Positions 16,074 through 23,695 of a stretch of DNA of 30,763 bases are shown one piece after another; the first letter of the stretch is position 1; every line of letters begins with the position of its first letter. Under the pieces are notes generated by a model. It was not told the DNA's origin. It was given only the letters and a program-made list of their open reading frames with translations, and ran no database searches. Source of the DNA: Flavobacterium sp. (GTDB taxonomy: Bacteria; Bacteroidota; Bacteroidia; Flavobacteriales; Flavobacteriaceae); assembly GCA_015478765.1 (NCBI GenBank), contig JADMKR010000060.1:1-30763 (forward strand), given 5' to 3'. The position numbers and the translations under genes were made by a program.

Positions 16074-17744
16074 TTATCCAGCTGTTGTTGTATTTATATT
16101 GACTTCTTTGAAAGTACGCACCTTATCTGAGCGTTTTTTGTGAATGTATTCGTCCCATGAATCCGGATTTTCGGCGTCGTAAATGCGTATGTGCTGACCG
16201 TCCCTGTTACTCAGCAATTCATCGGAAGTCGTGCCCAAAATGACCGCTGCGGCTTCAACACCTGAATAGGAGGCACCGGTAACACCGTGTGATGAAGTGC
16301 TGGCACCGCACAGATACAAACCGTCGATCGGGCTTTTGTGTTTGTAGGCGAAAGGACCCACCTGATTGAGTGTCTTTTCGGTACCATAAACACTTCCGCG
16401 AGTCGATTTTATGTAGAACTGGTTTGTTTTGGGCGTACCCAATTCGGCCTGAATTACATTTTCTTTTGCGCCGGGAATCAGTTTTTCAACGGTATTCATA
16501 AACATCTGCACGACATGATCTTTGAAACTTTGATATTCGCCCGTATGATAATCGTCGGTATTATTGAAATTCTTCAAAGCGTCGTAACCGATGTAAGTTA
16601 CAACCTCAAAATTGTGGTACTTGCCATTGAAACTTGCCGGATCTTTTAAGGTCGTACAACTCAGGAAAAGCGCCGGGAATTCGTTTTCGTCTTTCAGGTC
16701 GCCTGCGATTAACTGATCGAATAAACCATCAAGGTCGTCATTTTTAAAGTGCCAGATATTTCCCGAATCGATACCTGCCTGGGTAACATCCATTTCCAGA
16801 GTCAGGAATAAAATCAGCGAGGTAACCGAATATTTGGTATTGTCGAGTTTCTTCTGAAACTTTTTTGAAATGTGTTGGCTGTCGATCAGTTTGGTAAATG
16901 TTGTCGTCGGATCGGCGTTGGATACAATATTCTTAGCAAATATCTCAGATCGATCCTTTAGCCGAACGCCGTAAGCCCGATTGTCCTTTATCAAAATTTT
17001 ATCTACCGATGTGGATGTACGGACCACACCGCCCAATTCTTTTATTTTGGACGTCATTGCCTTTACGATTCCGCCACCACCGCCCATTGGGTAAAAGCCA
17101 CCGTCGAAATAGTGATACATAACCGATGCATGTACCGGAAAACTCGCTTTTCCAGGAGGTAATCCATGGTCGCCGCATTGCGAATTCAGGATGGCGCGAA
17201 GAAGCGGGTCTTTGATGTGCCAGCCGATGACTCGTTTCAAACTGAACAACGCAAATTTGCCGAAGTGTTTGGTACGGAAGGGTACGGTGATTTTCTGCCA
17301 CCAGCCTTTTAATCTTGGGATAAGTTGGAGCTCGGAATTGACCTTGCCAATCAGGGAAAGATATTCTTTTATGTTTTTGGCTTCATGGGGAAATCGCTCA
17401 CACAGACTTTCCTCGAAGTTTTTGATTCCGGCCGGAATGTCGAATTTATGGTCGCCAATGATACAATGATCATAACCTTTTGGATTCATCCGAAAAAAAA
17501 TAAGGTCATTGGCGACGCCCAGGCCTTTGTAGAGCTGGCTGGTCGAGTGACCTTCATCAACCAGGCCGATGTAATGCACACCCGGACTAAAGCGCTGCCC
17601 GTTTAACGTGAAACTATGGCACCAACCGCCGGGCACGTCATGTTGCTCGAGTACAAGTACTTTCTGTCCGGCGCGCGCCAGGCAGAGCGCCGATGCGAGT
17701 CCGCCTGCTCCTGAACCAATAACAATCGTATCGAAATCTTCCAT
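16074..17744 (-). CDS. FAD-dependent phytoene desaturase/retinol saturase-type oxidoreductase
   Basis: The 556-residue protein starts with a dinucleotide-binding motif, VIGSGAGGLASALCLARAG, followed by LEQHDVPGGWCHSF as in CrtI and all-trans-retinol 13,14-reductase (RetSat) families. The C-terminal FAD site is GLYLCGASTSSHGVTGASYSG. Family members desaturate, isomerise or saturate polyenes. In this cluster there is no carotenoid gene, so the substrate is more probably the aryl-polyene or the unsaturated chain that feeds DarB. It lies 9 bp upstream of darA and 26 bp after the acyltransferase gene, so its expression should be tied to resorcinol formation. Confidence 0.9.
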   Translation of the reverse strand: MEDFDTIVIGSGAGGLASALCLARAGQKVLVLEQHDVPGGWCHSFTLNGQRFSPGVHYIGLVDEGHSTSQLYKGLGVANDLIFFRMNPKGYDHCIIGDHKFDIPAGIKNFEESLCERFPHEAKNIKEYLSLIGKVNSELQLIPRLKGWWQKITVPFRTKHFGKFALFSLKRVIGWHIKDPLLRAILNSQCGDHGLPPGKASFPVHASVMYHYFDGGFYPMGGGGGIVKAMTSKIKELGGVVRTSTSVDKILIKDNRAYGVRLKDRSEIFAKNIVSNADPTTTFTKLIDSQHISKKFQKKLDNTKYSVTSLILFLTLEMDVTQAGIDSGNIWHFKNDDLDGLFDQLIAGDLKDENEFPALFLSCTTLKDPASFNGKYHNFEVVTYIGYDALKNFNNTDDYHTGEYQSFKDHVVQMFMNTVEKLIPGAKENVIQAELGTPKTNQFYIKSTRGSVYGTEKTLNQVGPFAYKHKSPIDGLYLCGASTSSHGVTGASYSGVEAAAVILGTTSDELLSNRDGQHIRIYDAENPDSWDEYIHKKRSDKVRTFKEVNINTTTAG

Positions 17745-17770
17745 AGTAATCTTGATTCGGCGGAGCTATA

Positions 17771-18655
17771 TTATTTTTTATTGGGGAACGCATCCCAAAA
17801 ATCGAAGTAATTGAACCATTGCAGCGGATACTTTTTTAACATCGATGAAACGCTGGCAATGTATGTATTCAATAATTCCTGTTCGTTTCGGTGCTGAACT
17901 TCGGCACGTCGCGCGTATAAATGATAATGCAATTTAGCTTCTTTCATCACATAAACAAATACAACGGGCACCCGCAGCCGCGAGGCGATCAGGAACGGAC
18001 CGGCGGGAAATTTTGCCATTTCGCCAAAAAATTCTCCCTGCAGATTCTTGGTGCCAATGTAGCGATCTCCGGTGAAACAAACCAGTTCGTTTTTGGCCAA
18101 AGCCGTATTGATCTCAAAGATGTGCGACATATCGTCTTTTACGATAATATACTTAGCCGACGACACCTGTGAAACTTTCTCAAGATATTCTTTGATGGCG
18201 CGGTGTTCATTATCGGTGGTTACGACATTTATTGAGAAGTCGAGGTCAATGTCGCGAAAGAAGTGCTCGTTGATTTCAAAATTACCGATGTGCGCACTGA
18301 TTAGAACGCCCCCTTTTTTCTCAGCAAGCATTTCTGTTAAAAGTTCGATGCCGTCAAATTCATACGTGTATTTGTGACGCATTCCGGCGGCGATGGCGAT
18401 TTTGTCGATGAGTGTCTGACCAAATACAAAATAATTTTGATACACCATTTTTTTGGCGGTCCAGAAAGAGTAGCCCAGGCGCTTTCGAAAATAGTAGAAA
18501 ATCACCCGATTACTTTCTTTCAGAAACAGAAAATAATAAGCGGCAACAAAATACAGTATAAAATAGGCAGTTCGGACGCCCAGTTTATTGATGCAAAAAA
18601 CAAATATTTGATAACCTAAAACAGTGCCTCTGGATTTACCATCCCATTTACCCAT
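17771..18655 (-). CDS. LpxL/HtrB-family lipid acyltransferase
   Basis: The 294-residue protein belongs to the LpxL/LpxM (lysophospholipid acyltransferase) family. An N-terminal hydrophobic segment (about 28-46) anchors it to the inner membrane. The catalytic HX4E motif is His122 and Glu127 in SAHIGNFEINE. FTGDRYIGTK and FPAGPFLIASR, both typical of the family, follow. Family members move an acyl chain from acyl-ACP to a hydroxyl. That reaction fits ester formation between the aryl-polyene acid on an ACP and the dialkylresorcinol, and the gene lies next to the ACP gene (29 bp). This is the best candidate in the window for that step. Confidence 0.9.
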   Translation of the reverse strand: MGKWDGKSRGTVLGYQIFVFCINKLGVRTAYFILYFVAAYYFLFLKESNRVIFYYFRKRLGYSFWTAKKMVYQNYFVFGQTLIDKIAIAAGMRHKYTYEFDGIELLTEMLAEKKGGVLISAHIGNFEINEHFFRDIDLDFSINVVTTDNEHRAIKEYLEKVSQVSSAKYIIVKDDMSHIFEINTALAKNELVCFTGDRYIGTKNLQGEFFGEMAKFPAGPFLIASRLRVPVVFVYVMKEAKLHYHLYARRAEVQHRNEQELLNTYIASVSSMLKKYPLQWFNYFDFWDAFPNKK

Positions 18656-18684
18656 TTCATTGTGTTTTAGCAGTAACGAAAAAA

Positions 18685-18933
18685 CTACTTACTTTTGATT
18701 TTGTTTTCGATCATGTCATAAAAGTTCTGAAAAGTAGCGATTCCCACGAAATCAGCTTCGCCCAATTTAATTCCGAAATTAGATTCCACTGTTACAACAA
18801 GATCAACATAATCCAGGCTATCCAGGCCGAGCGTGTCCTTAAGGTTGGCTTCCGGCTCGATAGTCTCGATATCGACTTCAAATTCATCTGATAAAAACGT
18901 GTTGATCCGTTCTATAATCTCTTCTTTATTCAT
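18685..18933 (-). CDS. Acyl carrier protein, second copy
   Basis: The 82-residue acidic helical protein has the phosphopantetheine motif GLDSLDYVDLV with Ser39. The partner KS gene starts upstream and ends 6 bp before it, and the acyltransferase gene follows. Together with KS and KR genes this ACP probably carries either the polyene chain through its reductive cycle or the alkyl chain used by DarB. It differs from the 85-aa ACP (GLDSIDALEL), so the cluster seems to keep two separate carrier lines. Confidence 0.95.
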   Translation of the reverse strand: MNKEEIIERINTFLSDEFEVDIETIEPEANLKDTLGLDSLDYVDLVVTVESNFGIKLGEADFVGIATFQNFYDMIENKIKSK

Positions 18934-18939
18934 TTTGGT

Positions 18940-20160
18940 TTAGACTTTTTTTACGATTAATGCAGAATTGGTTCCTCCAAATCCGAAGGAATTCGACAAA
19001 AATATATTAATTTCTTTACTAATGGTCTCTGTGGCGATATTTAATTTTTGCGAGTCGGCATCAGGGGTTTGCAGGTTTATGTTTGGTGCCACAAATCCGT
19101 TTTGCATCATCAAGATCGAGTAAATCACCTCGCTGGCGCCCGCCATCCAACATTCGTGGCCGGTCATCGATTTGGTTGAACTTACTAATGGGTTGCTTTC
19201 GCCGAAAACGGTGTAAATGGCTTTTGCCTCGTTTTCGTCACCAACAGGCGTTGACGTCGCATGGGCGTTGATATAATCGACTTCAGCTGCGCTGATTCCT
19301 GCTTGTTCCAGGGCTTTTTGCATCGCCTTTGTGGGTCCGTCGACGTTTGGCGTTGAAATATGTTCGCCGTTTGACGAAAATCCGTATCCGATAACTTCGG
19401 CAAGGATCGTAGCTCCGCGCTTCACTGCCGATTCATACGATTCAAGTATCAATGTAGCCCCGCCGCCGCTTGGCACCAGCCCGTTTCTTCCGGAATCGAA
19501 AGGTCGCGATGCTTTGGTGGGATCCTCTTCATCGGGAGAGAAAACTCCGAGGCCGTCGAAACTGCTCATCGCATATTTATTGATTTCCTGTGCGCCTCCA
19601 CAAATAATCATGTCCTGAAGATCGCTTTTGATCAGGTAGTAACCCATGCCAATCGCATGCGATCCGCTAGCACAAGCAGCGCTGACGGTAAGATTGATTC
19701 CTTTGAGTTTAAAAATGGTCGAAAGGTTCATCGTGACGGTCGAGTTCATCGATTTGAAAATCGCGCCTGAGCCAATCAGTGCTGTATCTTTTTTCTCACG
19801 GATGATGTCTGTTGCTTCTATGATTGCTTTAGATACACTGTCGTTGCCGTAGAGAATACCCACTTCGTTCTGTTCCAAATAGGCATCGTCGATTTTAGCC
19901 TGATCCAGCGCCTGAATCGTAGCCATGTAGGCGTATTCGGTTTCTTCACCGATGCTGATTCTTTGGCGGCGGCTGAGCAGATTTTTGAGATCAGGCTTGG
20001 GAACCAATCCGGTCAACGCCGATCGGAAACCGAATTCCTTTCTTTCGGCATCATAGCCAATACCGGAACGGCCTTCGAAAAGCGACTGCCTGACCTCTTC
20101 CAGCGATGTTCCGATGCAGGAATGAATTCCCATGCCGGTTATTACAACCCGTTTATCCAT
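18940..20160 (-). CDS. Beta-ketoacyl-ACP synthase (FabB/FabF-like), third copy
   Basis: The 406-residue protein is a complete elongating ketosynthase with Cys163 (SAACASGSHAIG), His300 (NAHATSTPVGD) and His335 (KSMTGHECWMAGA). The FabF-type NSFGFGGTNS end is present. The sequence after the second His (ECWMAGASE) and the NAHAT variant of the usual NAHGT resemble FabB-like enzymes. It is flanked by the ketoreductase gene (11 bp gap) and an ACP gene (6 bp gap), forming a KR-KS-ACP unit that could elongate and reduce a chain without the KS-alpha/KS-beta pair. Confidence 0.95.
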   Translation of the reverse strand: MDKRVVITGMGIHSCIGTSLEEVRQSLFEGRSGIGYDAERKEFGFRSALTGLVPKPDLKNLLSRRQRISIGEETEYAYMATIQALDQAKIDDAYLEQNEVGILYGNDSVSKAIIEATDIIREKKDTALIGSGAIFKSMNSTVTMNLSTIFKLKGINLTVSAACASGSHAIGMGYYLIKSDLQDMIICGGAQEINKYAMSSFDGLGVFSPDEEDPTKASRPFDSGRNGLVPSGGGATLILESYESAVKRGATILAEVIGYGFSSNGEHISTPNVDGPTKAMQKALEQAGISAAEVDYINAHATSTPVGDENEAKAIYTVFGESNPLVSSTKSMTGHECWMAGASEVIYSILMMQNGFVAPNINLQTPDADSQKLNIATETISKEINIFLSNSFGFGGTNSALIVKKV

Positions 20161-20171
20161 GTAATGTTTGT

Positions 20172-20903
20172 TTATGAATAGATTCCACCGTTGATATTGA
20201 TTGTCTCGCCGGTTATATATCCGGCTTTGCGCGATGCGAGAAAACTTACCAGATCGGCCACTTCTTCGGCTTCACCAAATCTGTTCACCGGAACAAGTTT
20301 CATCAATTCTTTTTCGTCCAATTGGCTTGTCATGTCCGATTTTATAAAACCCGGAGCCACAGCGTTCACAGTGATATTTCGCTTGGCCACTTCCTGCGCA
20401 AGCGCTTTGGTTACAGCGACAATGGCACCTTTGGCAGCTGAATAATTGGTTTGGCCCGGTGTGCCTTTAACACCGGAAACCGAAGCCAGGTTGATGATTC
20501 GGCCGTATTTATTGCGCAACATTTTCTGAATGAAAAAGTTGGTTACATTGTAGAAGCCGTTCAAGCTTGTATTGATAACCTGCGACCAATCGGAGTGGTT
20601 CATCCACATGAACAAGCCGTCGCGCGTAATTCCGGCGTTGTTTACGATAACTTCGACGATGGCCTCCGGATTCGCGTCCTGCCATTGTGTCAATGCGGTT
20701 GTGACTGCTTCGGCATCGGCAACATCAAATTGTATGATTTCGCCGGTTGCTCCATTAGCCAGTACTTTTTCCAGGGTTTCTTCTGCCGCCTGTTGATTTG
20801 CCTGATAGTTGATCAATATGTGGTAATCGGTGTCGATCGCAAGCTTTTGGCAAATCGCACTACCGATTCCCCGCGAACCGCCGGTCACTAAAGCACATTT
20901 CAT
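20172..20903 (-). CDS. fabG: 3-oxoacyl-ACP reductase (FabG-type short-chain dehydrogenase)
   Basis: The 243-residue protein has the SDR nucleotide motif TGGSRGIG at 7-14, NNAG at 88-91 and the catalytic residues Ser141, Tyr154 and Lys158 (NYSAAKGA). The C-terminus has the FabG-like pattern GYITGETININGGIYS. It reduces 3-ketoacyl-ACP to 3-hydroxyacyl-ACP using NAD(P)H, the step between the ketosynthases and the dehydratases. It is the only ketoreductase in the window, so it probably serves every elongation cycle of the cluster. Confidence 0.95.
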   Translation of the reverse strand: MKCALVTGGSRGIGSAICQKLAIDTDYHILINYQANQQAAEETLEKVLANGATGEIIQFDVADAEAVTTALTQWQDANPEAIVEVIVNNAGITRDGLFMWMNHSDWSQVINTSLNGFYNVTNFFIQKMLRNKYGRIINLASVSGVKGTPGQTNYSAAKGAIVAVTKALAQEVAKRNITVNAVAPGFIKSDMTSQLDEKELMKLVPVNRFGEAEEVADLVSFLASRKAGYITGETININGGIYS

Positions 20904-20929
20904 ATTGTAGGTGTTTGATTTTTGTAATT

Positions 20930-22036
20930 CTAGTGGAATGGTTCAGCGTTTTCAAACCATTGGTCGCCGAGCAATTCGCCTTTGGCATTGATAAATCCCC
21001 ATTTCTTTTCGTGTTTTACCCGAGCGAGACCGTCAACAAAACCCTTTTCCTGACCGCCGAAAAGTCCCATGATCCCGGCTGTGATCCCGTATTTAGCAGG
21101 GATTACAAGTTCGCCTTTCTCATTCACGAAGCCCCAGTCTTTATCTTTTACCGGTGCGAGTCCGTCGGCACTGAAAACTTCGGCATCATTAAATCGAGGT
21201 TCGATGACCATTACGCCTTTTTTGTTGATATATCCCCAAACTTTTCCTGTTGAAACGGGTGCGAGGTTTTTAGAAAATGCTTTTGCTTTGTCGAATTGCG
21301 GCAGTATGACCCAGTTACCATCCAGGTCGACAAATCCGATTTTTTTGTCTTTTCGTGCGTATGTAAGATCGTCGTTGTGGAAGTCCCAGATCTTATCGGC
21401 GCCATCGATAATCTTAAAATCGTTGTTCTTGACGATCCCGAATGAAGTTCCGCGTTGTGCCCAGGTAGCGCCTTTGTACATATTTCCGATATCGTCGTAA
21501 GCAACCTCGACCACTTCTTTACCGTTTTTGTCGATGATTCCCCATCGGTCATGAAGTTTAACGCGGGCAAAGCCGTTTTCGAATGACTTGATCAAATCGT
21601 ATTTTGGCGCCAGTACGACTTGCATTTTGTTGTCGATCAAACCCACTTTTTTATTTTGACGGATCATAGCGACGCCGTCTTCGAAATCGAAAAGCTTGTC
21701 AGTTTCCGGTGTTTTTAAAACTTCGCCCTGCTTGTCTATATAAAGCCATTCTTTGCCTTTCAGCACCACACAAACGCCGTTGTTGAAATATTTGACTTCA
21801 TTGTAAGTGGCCGGAATGACCTGTTCGCCTTTTTTGTTGATGAATCCCCAGCGTCCGTTGTCTTCCACAGCTGCAAGTCCGTCAGAAAAGTTCTTGGCGT
21901 TTTTGAATTTTGGTTTGATTACGAAATCACCTTTTTTGGAAATATAGCCAAACTGGCCATCTTCTTTAACCAGAGCAAGTTCCTGCGCTCCAACGATATT
22001 TGCCAATAATAGCAAAACGATGTAAAAATGTTTCAT
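20930..22036 (-). CDS. Secreted WG-repeat protein
   Basis: The 368-residue protein has a signal peptide (MKHFYIVLLLLANIVGA, cleavage before Q18) and then about ten WG-type repeats. Each is built around W/F-G-x-I-x-x-x-G followed by V-I-x-P-x-F/Y-x-x-A/V-x-x-F-x-x-G. Examples are RWGFINKKGEQVIPATY, VWGYINKKGVMVIEPRF and DWGFVNEKGELVIPAKY. Repeats three, four and six have lost the glycine or tryptophan. The fold is probably a beta-propeller or solenoid in the periplasm or on the surface; the function of WG repeats is generally unclear. It lies between the ammonia-lyase (10 bp) and ketoreductase (26 bp) genes, so it should be co-transcribed with the pigment genes. Confidence 0.9.
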   Translation of the reverse strand: MKHFYIVLLLLANIVGAQELALVKEDGQFGYISKKGDFVIKPKFKNAKNFSDGLAAVEDNGRWGFINKKGEQVIPATYNEVKYFNNGVCVVLKGKEWLYIDKQGEVLKTPETDKLFDFEDGVAMIRQNKKVGLIDNKMQVVLAPKYDLIKSFENGFARVKLHDRWGIIDKNGKEVVEVAYDDIGNMYKGATWAQRGTSFGIVKNNDFKIIDGADKIWDFHNDDLTYARKDKKIGFVDLDGNWVILPQFDKAKAFSKNLAPVSTGKVWGYINKKGVMVIEPRFNDAEVFSADGLAPVKDKDWGFVNEKGELVIPAKYGITAGIMGLFGGQEKGFVDGLARVKHEKKWGFINAKGELLGDQWFENAEPFH

Positions 22037-22046
22037 GGGAAAAATA

Positions 22047-23567
22047 TTAGTTATTGATTAAATGATCTTTCACTTTCTGGGTCAGCGGATAAATAACCTG
22101 ATCTTCGGCAAACGTCGGAATGATTTTCCGGATGTTTTCGTACAATTCGCGTGTTTGCGAGGAAATATCATTCTGATATCCGAGGTAATCAATCGCCTGT
22201 GCTATTGTAATGGCTTCGATTGCCAGAACTTCAAACGCGTTTTCAATCACCTTTGCGGTAATGACAGCCGCATTGGTTCCCATACTCACAATATCCTGAT
22301 TGTCGTTGTTGTTAGGAATACTGTGGATGTACATCGGATTTGATAGCATCTGATTTTCGGCAGTAGTCGATGTGGCCGTAAACTGAACGCCCTGCATTCC
22401 AAAATTAAAACCCAGTTTGCCGAGATTTACAAATCGCGGCAGGATTTCGTTGATTTTCGAATTCAGCAGATAGTTTAATTGGCGTTCGGCGAGCATCGTC
22501 AGTTTTGTAACTACTATTTTGAGTTTGTCCATTTCCAGCGAAATATAATCACCGTGGAAATTACCGCCGTGGTAAACGTGCTTGTTCTTTACGTCGATTA
22601 TAGGATTGTCATTGGCTGAATTTATTTCGTTTTCCAGAATTTCGCCAACGGTTGAAATGGTGTCGGCTACCGGCCCTAAAATCTGCGGAACACAGCGAAG
22701 CGAATAGTATTCCTGCACTTTTTCCCGGAAAACGGCTTCGGTATTTTCACCTTTATATAAGTGGTCGGCACGCTTTCGAACGAGTTTGCTGTCAGATAAA
22801 TGAGTTCTCATTCGCTCAGCAACCGACTGCTGGCCTTTGTGAAGCTTGGCGTTATTCAATTCTTCGGATAAGTGATCGTCGTACGCCCGCACGATTTCGT
22901 TGATCGCACATGATATTTTAATCGACCAGTCCAGAAGTTTTTCTGCGTTGAGATAATTTACGATGCCTATTCCGGTCATCACCGAAGTTCCATTCATCAG
23001 TGCCAGGCCTTCGCGGATTTCGACATTGATGGGCGTCAGGTTTTCGATTTCAAAAACTTCCTTTGTAGGACGGCGTTCGCCCTTATAGAAAACTTCGCCT
23101 TCACCTATTAGTGTCAGTGCCAAGTGTGCCAATTGTACTAGATCACCGCTGGCGCCAACGCCTCCGTGTTCGAAAATCAACGGAGTAATACCCCTGTTTA
23201 CAAATTGTGTCATCAATTCGATTACTGACGGATGCACCCCGGAATAACCCAGAGACAGTGTGTTCAACCGTGCGATGATACTCGACTTGACGTTAAGTTC
23301 GCTCAGTGGCTTGCCGGTTCCCGAGCAATGGCTACGTATAAGGTTATACTGGAGTTGCACCTTGTCATCGTCGGCAATTTTGTATTGTGCCATCGGACCA
23401 AAACCAGTGTTAACGCCGTATATTATTTTATTTCCCGAAAATTCTTTAAGAAATTCGAAACTTTCGGTCACTCTTTGTTTAACTTCGTCGGATACCTGAA
23501 GATCATCGTCATTATACAGGAAATTTTTAAAATCCTTCAGGTGTAAAAATTCGTTAATTATATTCAT
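22047..23567 (-). CDS. Aromatic amino acid ammonia-lyase, probably tyrosine ammonia-lyase
   Basis: The 506-residue protein has the MIO-forming Ala139-Ser140-Gly141 triad in HGGVGASGDLVQLAHL and the catalytic loop Tyr at residue 50 (IIYGVNTGFGPMA). The active-site selectivity pair reads Ser79-His80 (LIRSHCSGTGKPL). Many passages (GVNTGFGPMAQY, SIPNNNDNQDIVSMGTN and the end VKDHLINN) match, from memory, the tyrosine-specific lyase of F. johnsoniae, so the product is most likely 4-coumarate from tyrosine, the starter unit of flexirubin, rather than urocanate from histidine. There are no other hut genes nearby. It is the first gene of the long minus-strand run and has its own promoter (23646-23677). 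Confidence 0.93.
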   Translation of the reverse strand: MNIINEFLHLKDFKNFLYNDDDLQVSDEVKQRVTESFEFLKEFSGNKIIYGVNTGFGPMAQYKIADDDKVQLQYNLIRSHCSGTGKPLSELNVKSSIIARLNTLSLGYSGVHPSVIELMTQFVNRGITPLIFEHGGVGASGDLVQLAHLALTLIGEGEVFYKGERRPTKEVFEIENLTPINVEIREGLALMNGTSVMTGIGIVNYLNAEKLLDWSIKISCAINEIVRAYDDHLSEELNNAKLHKGQQSVAERMRTHLSDSKLVRKRADHLYKGENTEAVFREKVQEYYSLRCVPQILGPVADTISTVGEILENEINSANDNPIIDVKNKHVYHGGNFHGDYISLEMDKLKIVVTKLTMLAERQLNYLLNSKINEILPRFVNLGKLGFNFGMQGVQFTATSTTAENQMLSNPMYIHSIPNNNDNQDIVSMGTNAAVITAKVIENAFEVLAIEAITIAQAIDYLGYQNDISSQTRELYENIRKIIPTFAEDQVIYPLTQKVKDHLINN

Positions 23568-23607
23568 TAAAGCGTTGTCTTACCGCTGGTTCGCGGGTAT
23601 AATTTTA

Positions 23608-23638
23608 TTGTAATATTATAGGAATGTTTCTACATTTG
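23608..23638 (+). promoter_or_regulatory. Promoter of the halogenase-like gene
   Basis: TTG (23608-23610) is followed after 20 bp by TACATTTG (23631-23638), a perfect TAnnTTTG -7 element. The transcript start should be near 23645, about 50 bases before the ATG at 23696. This transcript start zone lies almost on top of the one for the opposite operon. Confidence 0.55.
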
Positions 23639-23645
23639 CACGGGA

Positions 23646-23677
23646 CAAAGTTAATATTTTATTAAGAAGATTTTCAA
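23646..23677 (-). promoter_or_regulatory. Promoter of the flexirubin operon (ammonia-lyase side)
   Basis: On the minus strand TTG (23677-23675) is followed after 21 bp by TAACTTTG (23653-23646), a perfect TAnnTTTG -7 element. The predicted transcript start is near 23639, leaving an untranslated leader of about 70 bases before the ATG at 23567. The spacer is slightly long for the consensus. Confidence 0.5.
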
Positions 23678-23695
23678 TAATTCAAAAACAACAGT

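Noticed and set aside
16074..17744. Carotenoid biosynthesis gene (crtI)
   Set aside because: No phytoene synthase, cyclase or other carotenoid gene is in the window; the neighbours are polyketide and resorcinol genes.
22047..23567. Histidine ammonia-lyase of histidine degradation (hutH)
   Set aside because: The Ser-His selectivity pair resembles histidine lyases, but the overall similarity recalled is to a tyrosine lyase of Flavobacterium and the genes around it are for pigment synthesis, not histidine use.
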